A stretch of DNA of 64,000 bases from Aurantiacibacter atlanticus (GCF_001077815.2 NZ_CP011310.1:1-64000); one strand, 5' to 3'. Shown: positions 52,830-61,378, counted from the stretch's first letter. The notes: generated from the letters alone by a model not told the origin. Program-made: numbers and translations.

Positions 52830-54316
52830 TGCAGACCCTGTCCGTCGAATGTCAGCCGCGCGCCTCTCGGGCTGATTTTGAAGCCGCCTTCCCATCCCGC
52901 CCAAGAAACCCTGGCAGAACTGTCGGGCGCAAGATTACAACCCAGGACGCCATCTTTTACCGCACAGATCGCCGCGCCCTCCTTGGCGAACAGTCTCATT
53001 GCGCCGAGCCGTCCTTGCTCGGGCAGATCGGCAAGCCGGGCCGCTTCTTCGCGTCCAAAGCGGATACAGTCGCCGTAAGCAAAAGGGTCTGGTTCCGGCT
53101 CAGTTGGCTTCTTGACCGGAGCCGGAATGGCGGTGCCTTCGGCCACCGCAGCGAGCCTCGCGATCAGGCTGGCCGAAGTTTCATACCAATAGGCATCGCT
53201 CTGGGCGGGATCGCCGGGCAGGACGGTCTGGCTTGTGTAGAGCGTACCGTTCACCAATGGACCGTCAATCACATCCACCCCGCGCGGATTGTTACGTAGC
53301 TGCGCCATGGACGCCGACGTGCCGGTTACCTCCAACTCCGTAATCAGTGGTTCTGAGGTGTTGTTGCGAAACCGCGATGCTGCTTGCGCCACCAGCCACA
53401 CATGCCGACGGATCAGCGCATCGTTGTCCAGCGTCTCGGTAGTGATGTCGGCTTGTATCTTAGCGGCCAGAATGGCAAGCGCGTCAGAGGCAGCGGCGTC
53501 GTGCGCGTCAGACAGGGCCCGCTCGATAAGACCAGAGTCCGCAAACCCGACAGGAACCCGTGTTTCATCAATCAACTCGCCATTAACAAGCCGAACCGCG
53601 AAGGGAGCAAGCCCGGTATCCCGAAGCCAGCGCCGAGCATCCCGTTCACTCAAGGGATTGTGGAAACGCACAACCATGCGGTTTGCTGCAAGTTCAGACA
53701 ATGAGGGTGCCGCTGGCGGCTCTGCTTGGAGCGGGCCAGACCATGCGAGCCAGCCTTCACGCGTGCCCAGTCCAGCCTGCACGAGCGGAAAAGCTGCTGT
53801 GAACAGATCTTCGTACAGAGCAAAGCGGCCAAGCAACCGTCCATCGGCATTGCGGAAAACAACATAGGTTTCGCCCTCGCGAACTGCGAGCCAGCCTGGG
53901 TGGCAGGAGGTCATGGAGTAATTGCCATCCGCCTGCGGCACTTGCTCCAAGGGAAAGGGGTATGGCGTCACCCGCCCCTGCTCATCGACCCAATGCTGCG
54001 CCTCGATATCGCGGTGATCCGGACCCGATGCACCCACAAACAGCGAGAAACGATCAGGCGAATTGCCTTTCACCCGCTCGATCACATGAAATGTGGTCAC
54101 CGGGCTGCGCCAGTCGGGATCGCTGCCAAAGGCGGTCCGGGTCTCGCCCGCCACCGCAATATCGACCGTGAATGCCGCCGCTGCCATTTTTCCGGTGAAG
54201 AAGCTTTGCGATGCTGCGCCCACCGGTTCTGGCGGCTGAGTGTAGAGACAGGCACTGGCAGCCTGAGGAGCAAGCGCGGTTGCGCACAGTGTGAGCGCGA
54301 TCAGCGATCTCTTCAT
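52814..54316 (-). CDS. Exported protein with possible TIMP/NTR-like N-terminal domain
   Basis: A 500-residue exported protein with a type I signal (LTLCATALAPQAASA); the mature protein starts at or next to Cys (ACLYTQPPEP). Residues about 40-180 read SFFTGKMAAAAFTVDIAVAG, TTFHVIERVKGNSPDRFSLF and MTSCHPGWLAVREGETYVVF. A leading Cys, a 'V-x-E-x-x-K-G' strand and a later Cys resemble bacterial NTR/TIMP-type domains, which bind the catalytic cleft of proteases in animals. The rest is unassigned, with C-terminal cysteine pairs (AICAVKDGVLGC). ATG overlaps the upstream stop. Confidence 0.62.
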   Translation of the reverse strand: MKRSLIALTLCATALAPQAASACLYTQPPEPVGAASQSFFTGKMAAAAFTVDIAVAGETRTAFGSDPDWRSPVTTFHVIERVKGNSPDRFSLFVGASGPDHRDIEAQHWVDEQGRVTPYPFPLEQVPQADGNYSMTSCHPGWLAVREGETYVVFRNADGRLLGRFALYEDLFTAAFPLVQAGLGTREGWLAWSGPLQAEPPAAPSLSELAANRMVVRFHNPLSERDARRWLRDTGLAPFAVRLVNGELIDETRVPVGFADSGLIERALSDAHDAAASDALAILAAKIQADITTETLDNDALIRRHVWLVAQAASRFRNNTSEPLITELEVTGTSASMAQLRNNPRGVDVIDGPLVNGTLYTSQTVLPGDPAQSDAYWYETSASLIARLAAVAEGTAIPAPVKKPTEPEPDPFAYGDCIRFGREEAARLADLPEQGRLGAMRLFAKEGAAICAVKDGVLGCNLAPDSSARVSWAGWEGGFKISPRGARLTFDGQGLQCPGG

Positions 54317-56676
54317 TTCGCTTCCTTTCCAATGACACGGAAGGAACGAGCGATGGGCACCAATCGCTCGCGTAGCTCGGAAAGTTCAATCGGTTCGGGA
54401 TAGAGGCTGACCGGACGAACCATTTCGCTTTCGTCAATCAGCGATGGCGGCATCCAGGGGATTGAGACAAACCAGCGGCCTTCGGTTCGCGCCGCGCCCT
54501 CGCCCCCCTGCACATGGGACATATGGCGATAAAGCGCATCGTTGAGATGCAGCACCCAGCGCGATCCAGGTTCAAGCGAGTTTGGCAGACCGGGCAGCAG
54601 CACTGGCTCGTCACCACCCTGCCCATAGACGCGCTCGCCTTCGTCATTGTCCCGTTCGCCCGACGCAAGGCGCTGGCGCAGTTCACTGCCGGGTGCGGCA
54701 CTGCCAGAAAGTGTCTCGATCACGCGCCAGCGCACGGACGAGGCAAAGCCGTCCGGCCCGTTGTCGAAGATGTCGATCCCGACCGGCTCGGCAATCACGA
54801 TATCCGTGGCAAGCATTGCCCGCTTCTCCACTGTCGCCCGCCCGTTTATAGCCTCCATCGCCTCGATCGGATCGAAGCCCGCGCGGCGCAGATCCTCGAT
54901 CCGTTCCAGCGTCTGGCCGTAAGCGATCAGGAAATGTGTCTGCTCGAGCGAAGCGGCTCTCGACGGTTTACTGGCGACCCACCGGCCTTCGGTTTCGCCG
55001 GGGCGTGGCGGTTCGGGCCGCATAATCGGTGTGTCTTCGACCAGCGCACGTATTGCGGCGAAATCGGGATGCGCCTCCAGCGGATACCAGATCGCCTCCG
55101 GATCGCGGCGGATTGGTATGTCCTGCTGATAAACGGCGGACTGGTTTGCAATCTCCAGCCGGACCAGCGGCGGGAACTTCAACCGACCGTCTACTCCTGC
55201 TTGAGAAAGTGCCGCGATGTCGCTCGGGCTAACCCTGACAAAGCCCTCGATTTCACTGATCCTGACATCTGCCTCGATCCCCGCCTCAGCCAGCTGTGCG
55301 GAGATGTCATCGCGGGCGGCATTGAGCGCATTTGCGCCCTGAGGCACCTCCTGCCCTGTCACAAATGAACGGAATTCATGCCGCACAAGGCTATCGAGTG
55401 TCACAGCCTCGGTATGGAAAACGTGAGCGGTCGCCTGCCCCTCGTCGATATAGATTTGCGCCACTACATCGCCGCGTTCCATCATCATTCCGTCGCGCCA
55501 GGCTTGGAGTTCCGCAAAACGCGCCATGTCGGCGGCATAATCGGTTTCCGCCGCCGCCCGGCTGCCCAATTCGCGCTCGCGATCGGACAATGCAGCCTCC
55601 TTGCGCTGCGCATCCCAAATGTCGCGCGGCACGATCCCGCGCACCACGCGGTAGGGCCCGGGGCAGCCTGCGGTCCCGATTGTATTGGAAGGCGGCGTTA
55701 CCTCCCCCGGTTGCAATCCCATCAAGACAACATCGCTATCCGCATAGACCTTCGCGCCGGAAAAACGGTTCATCACAGCCACACGGTCGGGATCGGTCAG
55801 GTCGAGCGCCTCGCTCTGTTCCCAAATCGCGATCTTGGGTTCCTCGCCCTCGGGTTCGAGCCAGAGGCAACCATCGCGCAATTCGAGCCGTGCGGGCACA
55901 TCAGGAACGCCCACCAATGTGCTGATCCCGCCATCAGTGCGATTGGCAAATTGCGGGAAGCTGCTCACCCTCGCATCGCCTGCGGGAATTGGCGGCGCAG
56001 CAATTGGAAAAGGGTTTGGCTCGTTGAAGATCACATAGTCGGGCAAGTCGATCTCGCCGCGAGCAGCCGCTTCGCGAATAGGGTCGGCGCTTTGGCCAAG
56101 GTCAATTTCGACCTTTCCGGTCGTCACGTTTCCGCCCGCTCCATACCAGTTAATTCCAAGCCGGTTGAGGTCATTCACGACGCGGTCCTGCGTCGCGCGC
56201 AGTTCGATCAGCGATGGCCCTGCCCTCTCGACAGGAAAAAACAACGGATCGCTGGTGTATTTCGCAAGCGTTACCGCCGCGTCTCGAGTGAAGGCAACCG
56301 CCACCCCGTAAGCAGGCTCGTGCTGGATCCAGAGCCCGGCAAAGGTATCCGCTTCCTGTTCGCGGAGCACCATTTGCAAATTACCAATAGAGTCATCAGG
56401 CGCGCCGGGCGGAGGAGGAGGGCCGGGTTCGGTGCGCGGGCCCGTCGAGCCGCGCAGCTGGATTTCGATACGCCTGTGCGCTTCTTCCACGCTGACACAA
56501 TAGGAGCGGGCATATATGGCAGTCTCACCAAACTCACCTGTGAAGTTCTCGATCCCGTCGATTTCCTCGGCGGTTAGATTGGGGCAGGTTTGCGACAGCG
56601 GCTTCTCGTCCTGTGCCAGCGCGGGCTGCGCAAAGGCGAGGGACAACAGGCTGGCGGTGAGGTATTTGGATTTCAT
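54313..56676 (-). CDS. Large exported protein: protease pro-region-like and DGC modules, no protease
   Basis: A 787-residue exported protein (signal ending FAQPALAQ). Residues about 50-200 match the pro-region of the neighbouring S1 protease: YARSYCVSVEEAHRRIEIQL, a proline-rich insert, then FAGLWIQHEPAYGVAVAFT and ITNWYGAGG-type end (GINWYGAGGNVTTGKVEIDL). A DGC module follows at about 265-340 (ARLELRDGCLWLEPEGEEPK). A second pro-like unit may occur at 410-530. The C-terminal 150 residues (MLATDIVIAEPVGIDIFDNG, VRWRVIETLSGSAAPGSELR) resemble the NTR-like unit of the two following genes. No catalytic triad is present. It overlaps both neighbours by ATGA. Confidence 0.68.
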   Translation of the reverse strand: MKSKYLTASLLSLAFAQPALAQDEKPLSQTCPNLTAEEIDGIENFTGEFGETAIYARSYCVSVEEAHRRIEIQLRGSTGPRTEPGPPPPPGAPDDSIGNLQMVLREQEADTFAGLWIQHEPAYGVAVAFTRDAAVTLAKYTSDPLFFPVERAGPSLIELRATQDRVVNDLNRLGINWYGAGGNVTTGKVEIDLGQSADPIREAAARGEIDLPDYVIFNEPNPFPIAAPPIPAGDARVSSFPQFANRTDGGISTLVGVPDVPARLELRDGCLWLEPEGEEPKIAIWEQSEALDLTDPDRVAVMNRFSGAKVYADSDVVLMGLQPGEVTPPSNTIGTAGCPGPYRVVRGIVPRDIWDAQRKEAALSDRERELGSRAAAETDYAADMARFAELQAWRDGMMMERGDVVAQIYIDEGQATAHVFHTEAVTLDSLVRHEFRSFVTGQEVPQGANALNAARDDISAQLAEAGIEADVRISEIEGFVRVSPSDIAALSQAGVDGRLKFPPLVRLEIANQSAVYQQDIPIRRDPEAIWYPLEAHPDFAAIRALVEDTPIMRPEPPRPGETEGRWVASKPSRAASLEQTHFLIAYGQTLERIEDLRRAGFDPIEAMEAINGRATVEKRAMLATDIVIAEPVGIDIFDNGPDGFASSVRWRVIETLSGSAAPGSELRQRLASGERDNDEGERVYGQGGDEPVLLPGLPNSLEPGSRWVLHLNDALYRHMSHVQGGEGAARTEGRWFVSIPWMPPSLIDESEMVRPVSLYPEPIELSELRERLVPIARSFRVIGKEAK

Positions 56677-57953
56677 TGCGATTGCTCCACGGGGGTCGGA
56701 TCGGCAATCCGGCCAAAGAAAATCAGAGCGCCGCTGAATCGGTCGCGAATTGTCAGAAGAAACGGCCGATCCACGATCATTTGTGGCACGTCGGGTATCA
56801 TGCGTGATCCCGTCACAACGATCTTCACTGCTGTCACAGCCGCCGCCTCGGTGCCCTTCTCGTCAACGCGCAGGAACGTTGCGTGCGCCACATCGTCAAT
56901 CGCAAGCGGCGCGTCCGCCATGCCGCTAAAGTCGGCGCAGGATTCCATGAACGCGCACGGAATTCCTGCCGCGATCAAGGCATCCCTTACGCTGGCATCA
57001 AAACGCGCCTCGAACCGGGGCAATCGCAGGAGAATGTTCTGACGCTCACCTGACTGGAGATCGAAATCGGCTTCGCAGCCCTGAAAGCCGCTGCAAAACG
57101 CGAGGCGATCAATATCGCTCTCCCAGCGGCGAAGCGTGCTTATATCCTTGGGGAGAAACACTTCCATAACGAAGCGCCCGTCCCCATAGGGCAGTGCGAC
57201 CGACTGCCCGTCGCCGGTCTCGCGATATTGCATCGATCCGAGACGTTCCATCATGTAGATGGGCACCTTAGAGCCGTCTCCGCGGGTGAACTCGCCGGTC
57301 GTCCCATCTTCGAATGGCACGGTCCAGTCGGCCTTGAACCATACCGCATTGGTCAACACGGCGGCGGTCAAGTCGTTGAAGCCGCTTGCTTCGACAATTT
57401 TCGTGATCCGCTCGCGCGTCTGCTCGCTCACCCAGCCATTGATGGTGTCCGCCGAACCATGCGGATCGCCCCCGAAATCGACAGCCTGAGCGGTTGCCCC
57501 AAACCCTTCACTTGCCGCGCGCAGATATTCAGGCTGAAAGTCCAGTTCGTCGGACAGCCACATCGCGTTCGCAACCGAAAGTGCGACCTTCTTGTCGCCA
57601 GTGTCGGTAAGGAAGCGATTGTAATCGCGCACCGAGGTTCCGAGGCGGGTCGCTGCATCCCAGCCAAGCAAGCCGCGCAGCTCTGTCTCGGTTTCTCCGC
57701 GCGCACCCGGCAGAGCTAGGCCGATCCCCTCACTCAAAGACAAGGGCGAGATGAACAGATTGTCGTTGGGCTCAGCGCTTGCCGCCAGCTTTGGATATAG
57801 CCGCGCGGCAATCCTGGCCTGCCCGGCGGTGATCACATACGGGATTGCGCTGGCTTCGCCGGTCGATGTGGCACCATCGGTCGGCAGAGTCGCGCAGCTT
57901 GCAAGCGGTGTGGAAGCTGCGAAAACGCAGATCAAAGCTACCTTGCGCATCAT
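56673..57953 (-). CDS. Lipoprotein serpin (serine protease inhibitor)
   Basis: A 426-residue serpin, rare in this class of bacteria. After a lipoprotein signal (TPLASC, Cys20) the fold shows NLFISPLSLSEGIGLALPGA, LSVANAMWLSDELDFQPEYL, INGWVSEQTRERITKIVE, LTNAVWFKADWTVPF, ALPYGDGRFVMEVFLP and the C-terminal signature VDRPFLLTIRDRFSGALIFF. The reactive-centre hinge (E365-K-G-T-E-A-A-A) has the small residues needed for loop insertion, so it should be inhibitory. Counting 17 residues from Glu365 puts P1 at Thr381 (Thr-Gly); Arg384 is an alternative. It is probably tethered to the outer membrane. Coupled to both neighbours by ATGA. Confidence 0.93.
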   Translation of the reverse strand: MMRKVALICVFAASTPLASCATLPTDGATSTGEASAIPYVITAGQARIAARLYPKLAASAEPNDNLFISPLSLSEGIGLALPGARGETETELRGLLGWDAATRLGTSVRDYNRFLTDTGDKKVALSVANAMWLSDELDFQPEYLRAASEGFGATAQAVDFGGDPHGSADTINGWVSEQTRERITKIVEASGFNDLTAAVLTNAVWFKADWTVPFEDGTTGEFTRGDGSKVPIYMMERLGSMQYRETGDGQSVALPYGDGRFVMEVFLPKDISTLRRWESDIDRLAFCSGFQGCEADFDLQSGERQNILLRLPRFEARFDASVRDALIAAGIPCAFMESCADFSGMADAPLAIDDVAHATFLRVDEKGTEAAAVTAVKIVVTGSRMIPDVPQMIVDRPFLLTIRDRFSGALIFFGRIADPTPVEQSQ

Positions 57954-58396
57954 CGTGAAAAATCCTTGTTATCAAGCTCGGCAGAGTTATCTGGAGGCGG
58001 AAGAGGGGCGAAAACATTCTGCGCCTTAACCAAATGCAGCGTTTTGCACGAAGTGTCGCTGACTTCGCTTCTCGCATTCAGTTGCCCGGAAAATCCGGCA
58101 TGTCGTCCTACGTAAAAAGTTGTCTCTCCGTCGGTAAGTATTTGACCGTCGAACCCAAAGCTGTCCGGCATGATGACCCCGGTGGCGCCGCCCTCATAAT
58201 CGCGGACAAACAAACATCCGTCTGCATAGTCAAGAATCCCGCCCGCACCTTCCAAGACCGGAACTTCGCCTGTTATTGCTGGGTAGGTGTCGAACTCGAA
58301 AGGTGGTGCGACGGCGGAACTCTCACTTTCCGGCGAGCAGCTGACAAAACAACCAAGGGCGACCGCAACCGCCGCATACGGAAAGCGGACTTTCAT
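57950..58396 (-). CDS. Small DGC-module lipoprotein
   Basis: A 148-residue lipoprotein (ALGCFVSC, Cys20). The mature part is essentially one DGC module: GGILDYADGCLFVRDYEGGA, TGVIMPDSFGFDGQILTDGE, TFYVGRHAGFSGQL and a late Cys (SDTSCKTLHLVKAQ). This may be the minimal form of the module. ATG 58396 overlaps the upstream stop; the stop overlaps the serpin start, so serpin and DGC protein are made together. Function is unknown. Confidence 0.75.
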   Translation of the reverse strand: MKVRFPYAAVAVALGCFVSCSPESESSAVAPPFEFDTYPAITGEVPVLEGAGGILDYADGCLFVRDYEGGATGVIMPDSFGFDGQILTDGETTFYVGRHAGFSGQLNARSEVSDTSCKTLHLVKAQNVFAPLPPPDNSAELDNKDFSR

Positions 58397-59772
58397 CGAT
58401 CCTGCTCCAAAAATTCTTTGAGCCAATCCGGTAGCGGTCGCATCCAGCCTTCGGGCGTGCGGCAGATAAACTGCTGCGGGCTGCTGCCGGGCGGACATTC
58501 GGCTGCGTCCATCACAGGACGCGGCGGGCTATTAAGATATGCTCCTACAGGCAGTGGCGGCAGGGCGATCCCATTTTCGTCTCGCTGGACGGGCTGTGCT
58601 GCCTGTCGCCTTTCCAGCCAGACAACAGCACGTTCGGCCTGATCTGCATCGATCCCATAGGAACTGCGCAGCGAACGCACGGTGCTGGCCCGAGATGATA
58701 CGGCGTCCTGCGCGCTGCTTGCAGCTGCGCTAGCCGTTCCGCCAACGGCAATCACGGTGCTGCTGCCGCAAGCAGCGTGGATCGGCCCGACCAACTCCGG
58801 TGTGCTGACCTCATTGACAGATCCGGTAAACGTCACTGCCTCACCCACCCGCGCATATCCGGGCCAGCCATCGCTGGCGAAAGCCAAATAGTTGTCAGAG
58901 TCAACAAACAGCTGTGCGCCAAGTGGGAATAGCACCAATGCATTGTCACGGTCCGGCGCGCGAAAGCAGCCATCCTCTAGTGTAATCAACACCCGGCTCT
59001 CAATAAGATTTACAGAGCCCTGCGGACGATCTGCGCGCGGAAATATGCGGATATGCGGTGCAGCGATGCTTGGCACGGCGTCATCTTCAATCGCCGGTCG
59101 CGGAGGATTGTTGATGGGAACCACCGGCGCAGTGTTGAAATGCAACGTGACCGATTCCGGAATGGTCACACCCTTGCGCTTAACCAGCGCGCGGAAATCC
59201 GCTTCGGAAACACTGATGTAGGCATCGACCTGACTGGCTCCAATTCCGCTCGACTGCATGACCCGGTCATCCCCGAACGTCGCCCACATCCAGTCAGCGT
59301 CGGCCATCATCTGTTCCATCGACCAGCGTACAGTTTTGCCGAAAAACCGTGGATGTTGCGTGTATTTGCGCAAAGTTGCTGGACCAGCGCGCAGGAACTG
59401 AAATACGACCGACGGATCGCCTTCGTTTTCGTAATAGACCGACACAAAATTGCCGCGTTCGGCCCGGCGCAATCGGTCCTGCAAAGCAGAGACTTCGTCC
59501 ATTACACTGTTCTGGAAGTCGGCAACGCGCTGGAACTGCTTGCCCGCGGCGATCTCCTCAGCAGTCGGCGGTTGCGGTTCAACTGGCTCAGCAGGAGTGA
59601 ATGGCGCAGGCGGCGCGCTGCGAATAGTGGCATAGCCTGCCGCGCTAAAACCCGCGTGGAACGGCGGGCTATCGCCTTGTGATGATACGCCGCCGCTACT
59701 AGCCGAACATCCGGCGAGCATTGCAGCGGCCATAGTCAACATGCTTCTTCTCTTTGCCCCAGTCATGGACAT
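58393..59772 (-). CDS. Lipoprotein with protease pro-region-like and DGC modules
   Basis: A 459-residue lipoprotein (MAAAMLAGC, Cys22) with a proline/glutamate linker. Residues about 85-220 form the pro-region-like unit: ALQDRLRRAERGNFVSVYYE, DPSVVFQFLRAGPATLRKYT, GASQVDAYISVSEADFRALV. The DGC module follows: RVLITLEDGCFRAPDRDNAL, VLFPLGAQLFVDSDNYLAFA, HAACGSSTVIAVGG. A helical segment and a Trp-rich tail (PLPDWLKEFLEQ) end the protein. ATG 59772 has GAAGGA upstream and lies two bases behind the previous stop. Confidence 0.72.
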   Translation of the reverse strand: MSMTGAKRRSMLTMAAAMLAGCSASSGGVSSQGDSPPFHAGFSAAGYATIRSAPPAPFTPAEPVEPQPPTAEEIAAGKQFQRVADFQNSVMDEVSALQDRLRRAERGNFVSVYYENEGDPSVVFQFLRAGPATLRKYTQHPRFFGKTVRWSMEQMMADADWMWATFGDDRVMQSSGIGASQVDAYISVSEADFRALVKRKGVTIPESVTLHFNTAPVVPINNPPRPAIEDDAVPSIAAPHIRIFPRADRPQGSVNLIESRVLITLEDGCFRAPDRDNALVLFPLGAQLFVDSDNYLAFASDGWPGYARVGEAVTFTGSVNEVSTPELVGPIHAACGSSTVIAVGGTASAAASSAQDAVSSRASTVRSLRSSYGIDADQAERAVVWLERRQAAQPVQRDENGIALPPLPVGAYLNSPPRPVMDAAECPPGSSPQQFICRTPEGWMRPLPDWLKEFLEQDR

Positions 59773-59774
59773 AT

Positions 59775-60185
59775 TTACTGTTCCTTCATGCCATGCAGCC
59801 GCATCACATCTTTTGTCGGACATCCAGCCGGGATGGTAACTCCAAAGAAACTCTCGATGTCGGCAATCGGCCACCCTTTGCCGTTCTCACGCAAAAGCGC
59901 TGCACCGCCTTGTATTGGGACATCCAGCCGGACACTCCCTTGCGCGCGAGGGTCGATGATACGGGTTCGGTCCTCGCTCAGCTTCACGCCGGGGTCGAAC
60001 AGCACAGTCGCTGGCCGGTCGCCGCCCGTGACAATGCAACCTCGCTGAAGTTCGATGGAACCGTAGAAGCCGGCCTCCCCTCCAAATGCGGGTCGCGCGA
60101 TAGTTATGGGATTGCCGCCTCCACCATGAGCGACACAGCCAGAGAGCATCAGCACAAAAGAAACTGCAAGCCTGTGGCGCATCAT
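59775..60185 (-). CDS. Small lipoprotein with divergent DGC module
   Basis: A 136-residue lipoprotein (SFVLMLSGC, Cys17). The module reads GFYGSIELQRGCIVTGGDRP, ATVLFDPGVKLSEDRTRIID and ends with a late Cys (TIPAGCPTKDVMRL). ATG 60185 overlaps the upstream stop by ATGA. It pairs with the following larger pro/DGC protein. Confidence 0.7.
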   Translation of the reverse strand: MMRHRLAVSFVLMLSGCVAHGGGGNPITIARPAFGGEAGFYGSIELQRGCIVTGGDRPATVLFDPGVKLSEDRTRIIDPRAQGSVRLDVPIQGGAALLRENGKGWPIADIESFFGVTIPAGCPTKDVMRLHGMKEQ

Positions 60186-61366
60186 CCTGTGCCCGGAAGT
60201 GTGGGCGGCGTTGGCGGAATATGCATGATCATTTCGCACCACGTCAGCTCCGCGTTGCCGCCGCGCAACCGATTATCTGCCAGCAGCTTCTCTTGCTCCA
60301 GCAGGCAAGCATTTGCCTGAGCCATCGCCTCGGCTTCATTCAAACCGTCGCGCGCGGCATTTTCCTTCACAGCGTGCCACACCCCGCCATAGCCCGCAGC
60401 CTGATTGAGCGAATTGACCGTGACAACGCGGTGCTGCCCGCATGCAGCAATCAGTGCGTCCGGCGGATCGGATACTTCGCTGCGAGACCCGAGCTGCATT
60501 CGCGAGCCGACCCGGGCAAGGCGGGTCGTCTGGCCGGAATGGCGTGAGCGGAACGCCAGATGTCCTTCATCGTCGCGATAAATGCCGATACCGAGCGGGA
60601 ACATGGCGAGCGGATCGTCTTCCCCGTCCTCATCAATAAAGAAGCAACCATCACGCAGCACGATCGCATCATAGGTCGCGATGTCGGGTGTTGGTCCTGC
60701 CAGCACCGTTTCTGCAGGCAGGTATCTGATCGACGCCTTCAAATTATCTGGCACAGCAGGCAAATCAGGCTCTGCCCAATGACTGACCTTCAGTATAAGA
60801 TTGGTCGGAACATCCCAGCCGCGCTCGTCCCGCATTGCTTCGAACTCGTTGCGCGAGATCCTGATATCGAGCCAAGGAGCGTCCATGTTACCGAAGCCGG
60901 GAGAGGCAATATCTTGGCCAATGCGCTCTGCCCAATCCCGCGCGACGCGGTCCTGATCGGTGCGCGCGAAATCGCCCCTAGCCGGTTGGAACAGCGTGTT
61001 ATCCGTGTAGCGCCGGAGCGACGATGTCGGCTTGTTTACGAAGTATACGATGCCGGTGACAGTCCCTAATCCGCCACTCTGTGGACCATCCGCCCAGCGC
61101 CATTCGATCCCGCCGAAATTGCCGATTTCACCCGCCTTGAGACGGCGCAGCATTGGCAGGTGCTGATGCTCCAGCCTGTCGGCAAACTGCCAGCGTCGAT
61201 CATGGACCGTGGGCGTGTAGGGTTCAGGCCCCAGCCGAGTAATGGGCGTGTAAGGCGGAGCCTCAAGAACGGTCTCATAAGAGTTCGAGGTTTTTGTAGG
61301 CGAGGCATCGCCGGGTGCGGAACATGCTGCGAGGAGCATAGATGCTAAGATACTAAACCGGATCAT
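60182..61366 (-). CDS. First gene of the exported-protein operon: pro-region-like plus DGC lipoprotein
   Basis: A 394-residue lipoprotein (ASMLLAAC, Cys15). Residues about 95-197 are the pro-region-like unit (GTVTGIVYFVNKPTSSLRRY, DAPWLDIRISRNEFEAMRDE, LILKVSH). Residues about 232-320 are the DGC module (IVLRDGCFFIDEDGEDDPLA, MFPLGIGIYRDDEGHLAFRS, IAACGQHRVVTVNSLN). The same two-module order occurs at 58393-59772. ATG 61366 has a strong site GGAGGGTGG. Two perfect palindromes (61379-61415) lie immediately upstream, marking this as the operon head. Confidence 0.75.
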   Translation of the reverse strand: MIRFSILASMLLAACSAPGDASPTKTSNSYETVLEAPPYTPITRLGPEPYTPTVHDRRWQFADRLEHQHLPMLRRLKAGEIGNFGGIEWRWADGPQSGGLGTVTGIVYFVNKPTSSLRRYTDNTLFQPARGDFARTDQDRVARDWAERIGQDIASPGFGNMDAPWLDIRISRNEFEAMRDERGWDVPTNLILKVSHWAEPDLPAVPDNLKASIRYLPAETVLAGPTPDIATYDAIVLRDGCFFIDEDGEDDPLAMFPLGIGIYRDDEGHLAFRSRHSGQTTRLARVGSRMQLGSRSEVSDPPDALIAACGQHRVVTVNSLNQAAGYGGVWHAVKENAARDGLNEAEAMAQANACLLEQEKLLADNRLRGGNAELTWCEMIMHIPPTPPTLPGTG

Positions 61367-61378
61367 AACCACCCTCCA

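Noticed and set aside
55378..56577. 399-codon plus-strand frame inside the 787-residue protein gene
   Set aside because: No signal, motif or ribosome-binding site; the opposite frame is part of the ATGA-coupled operon.
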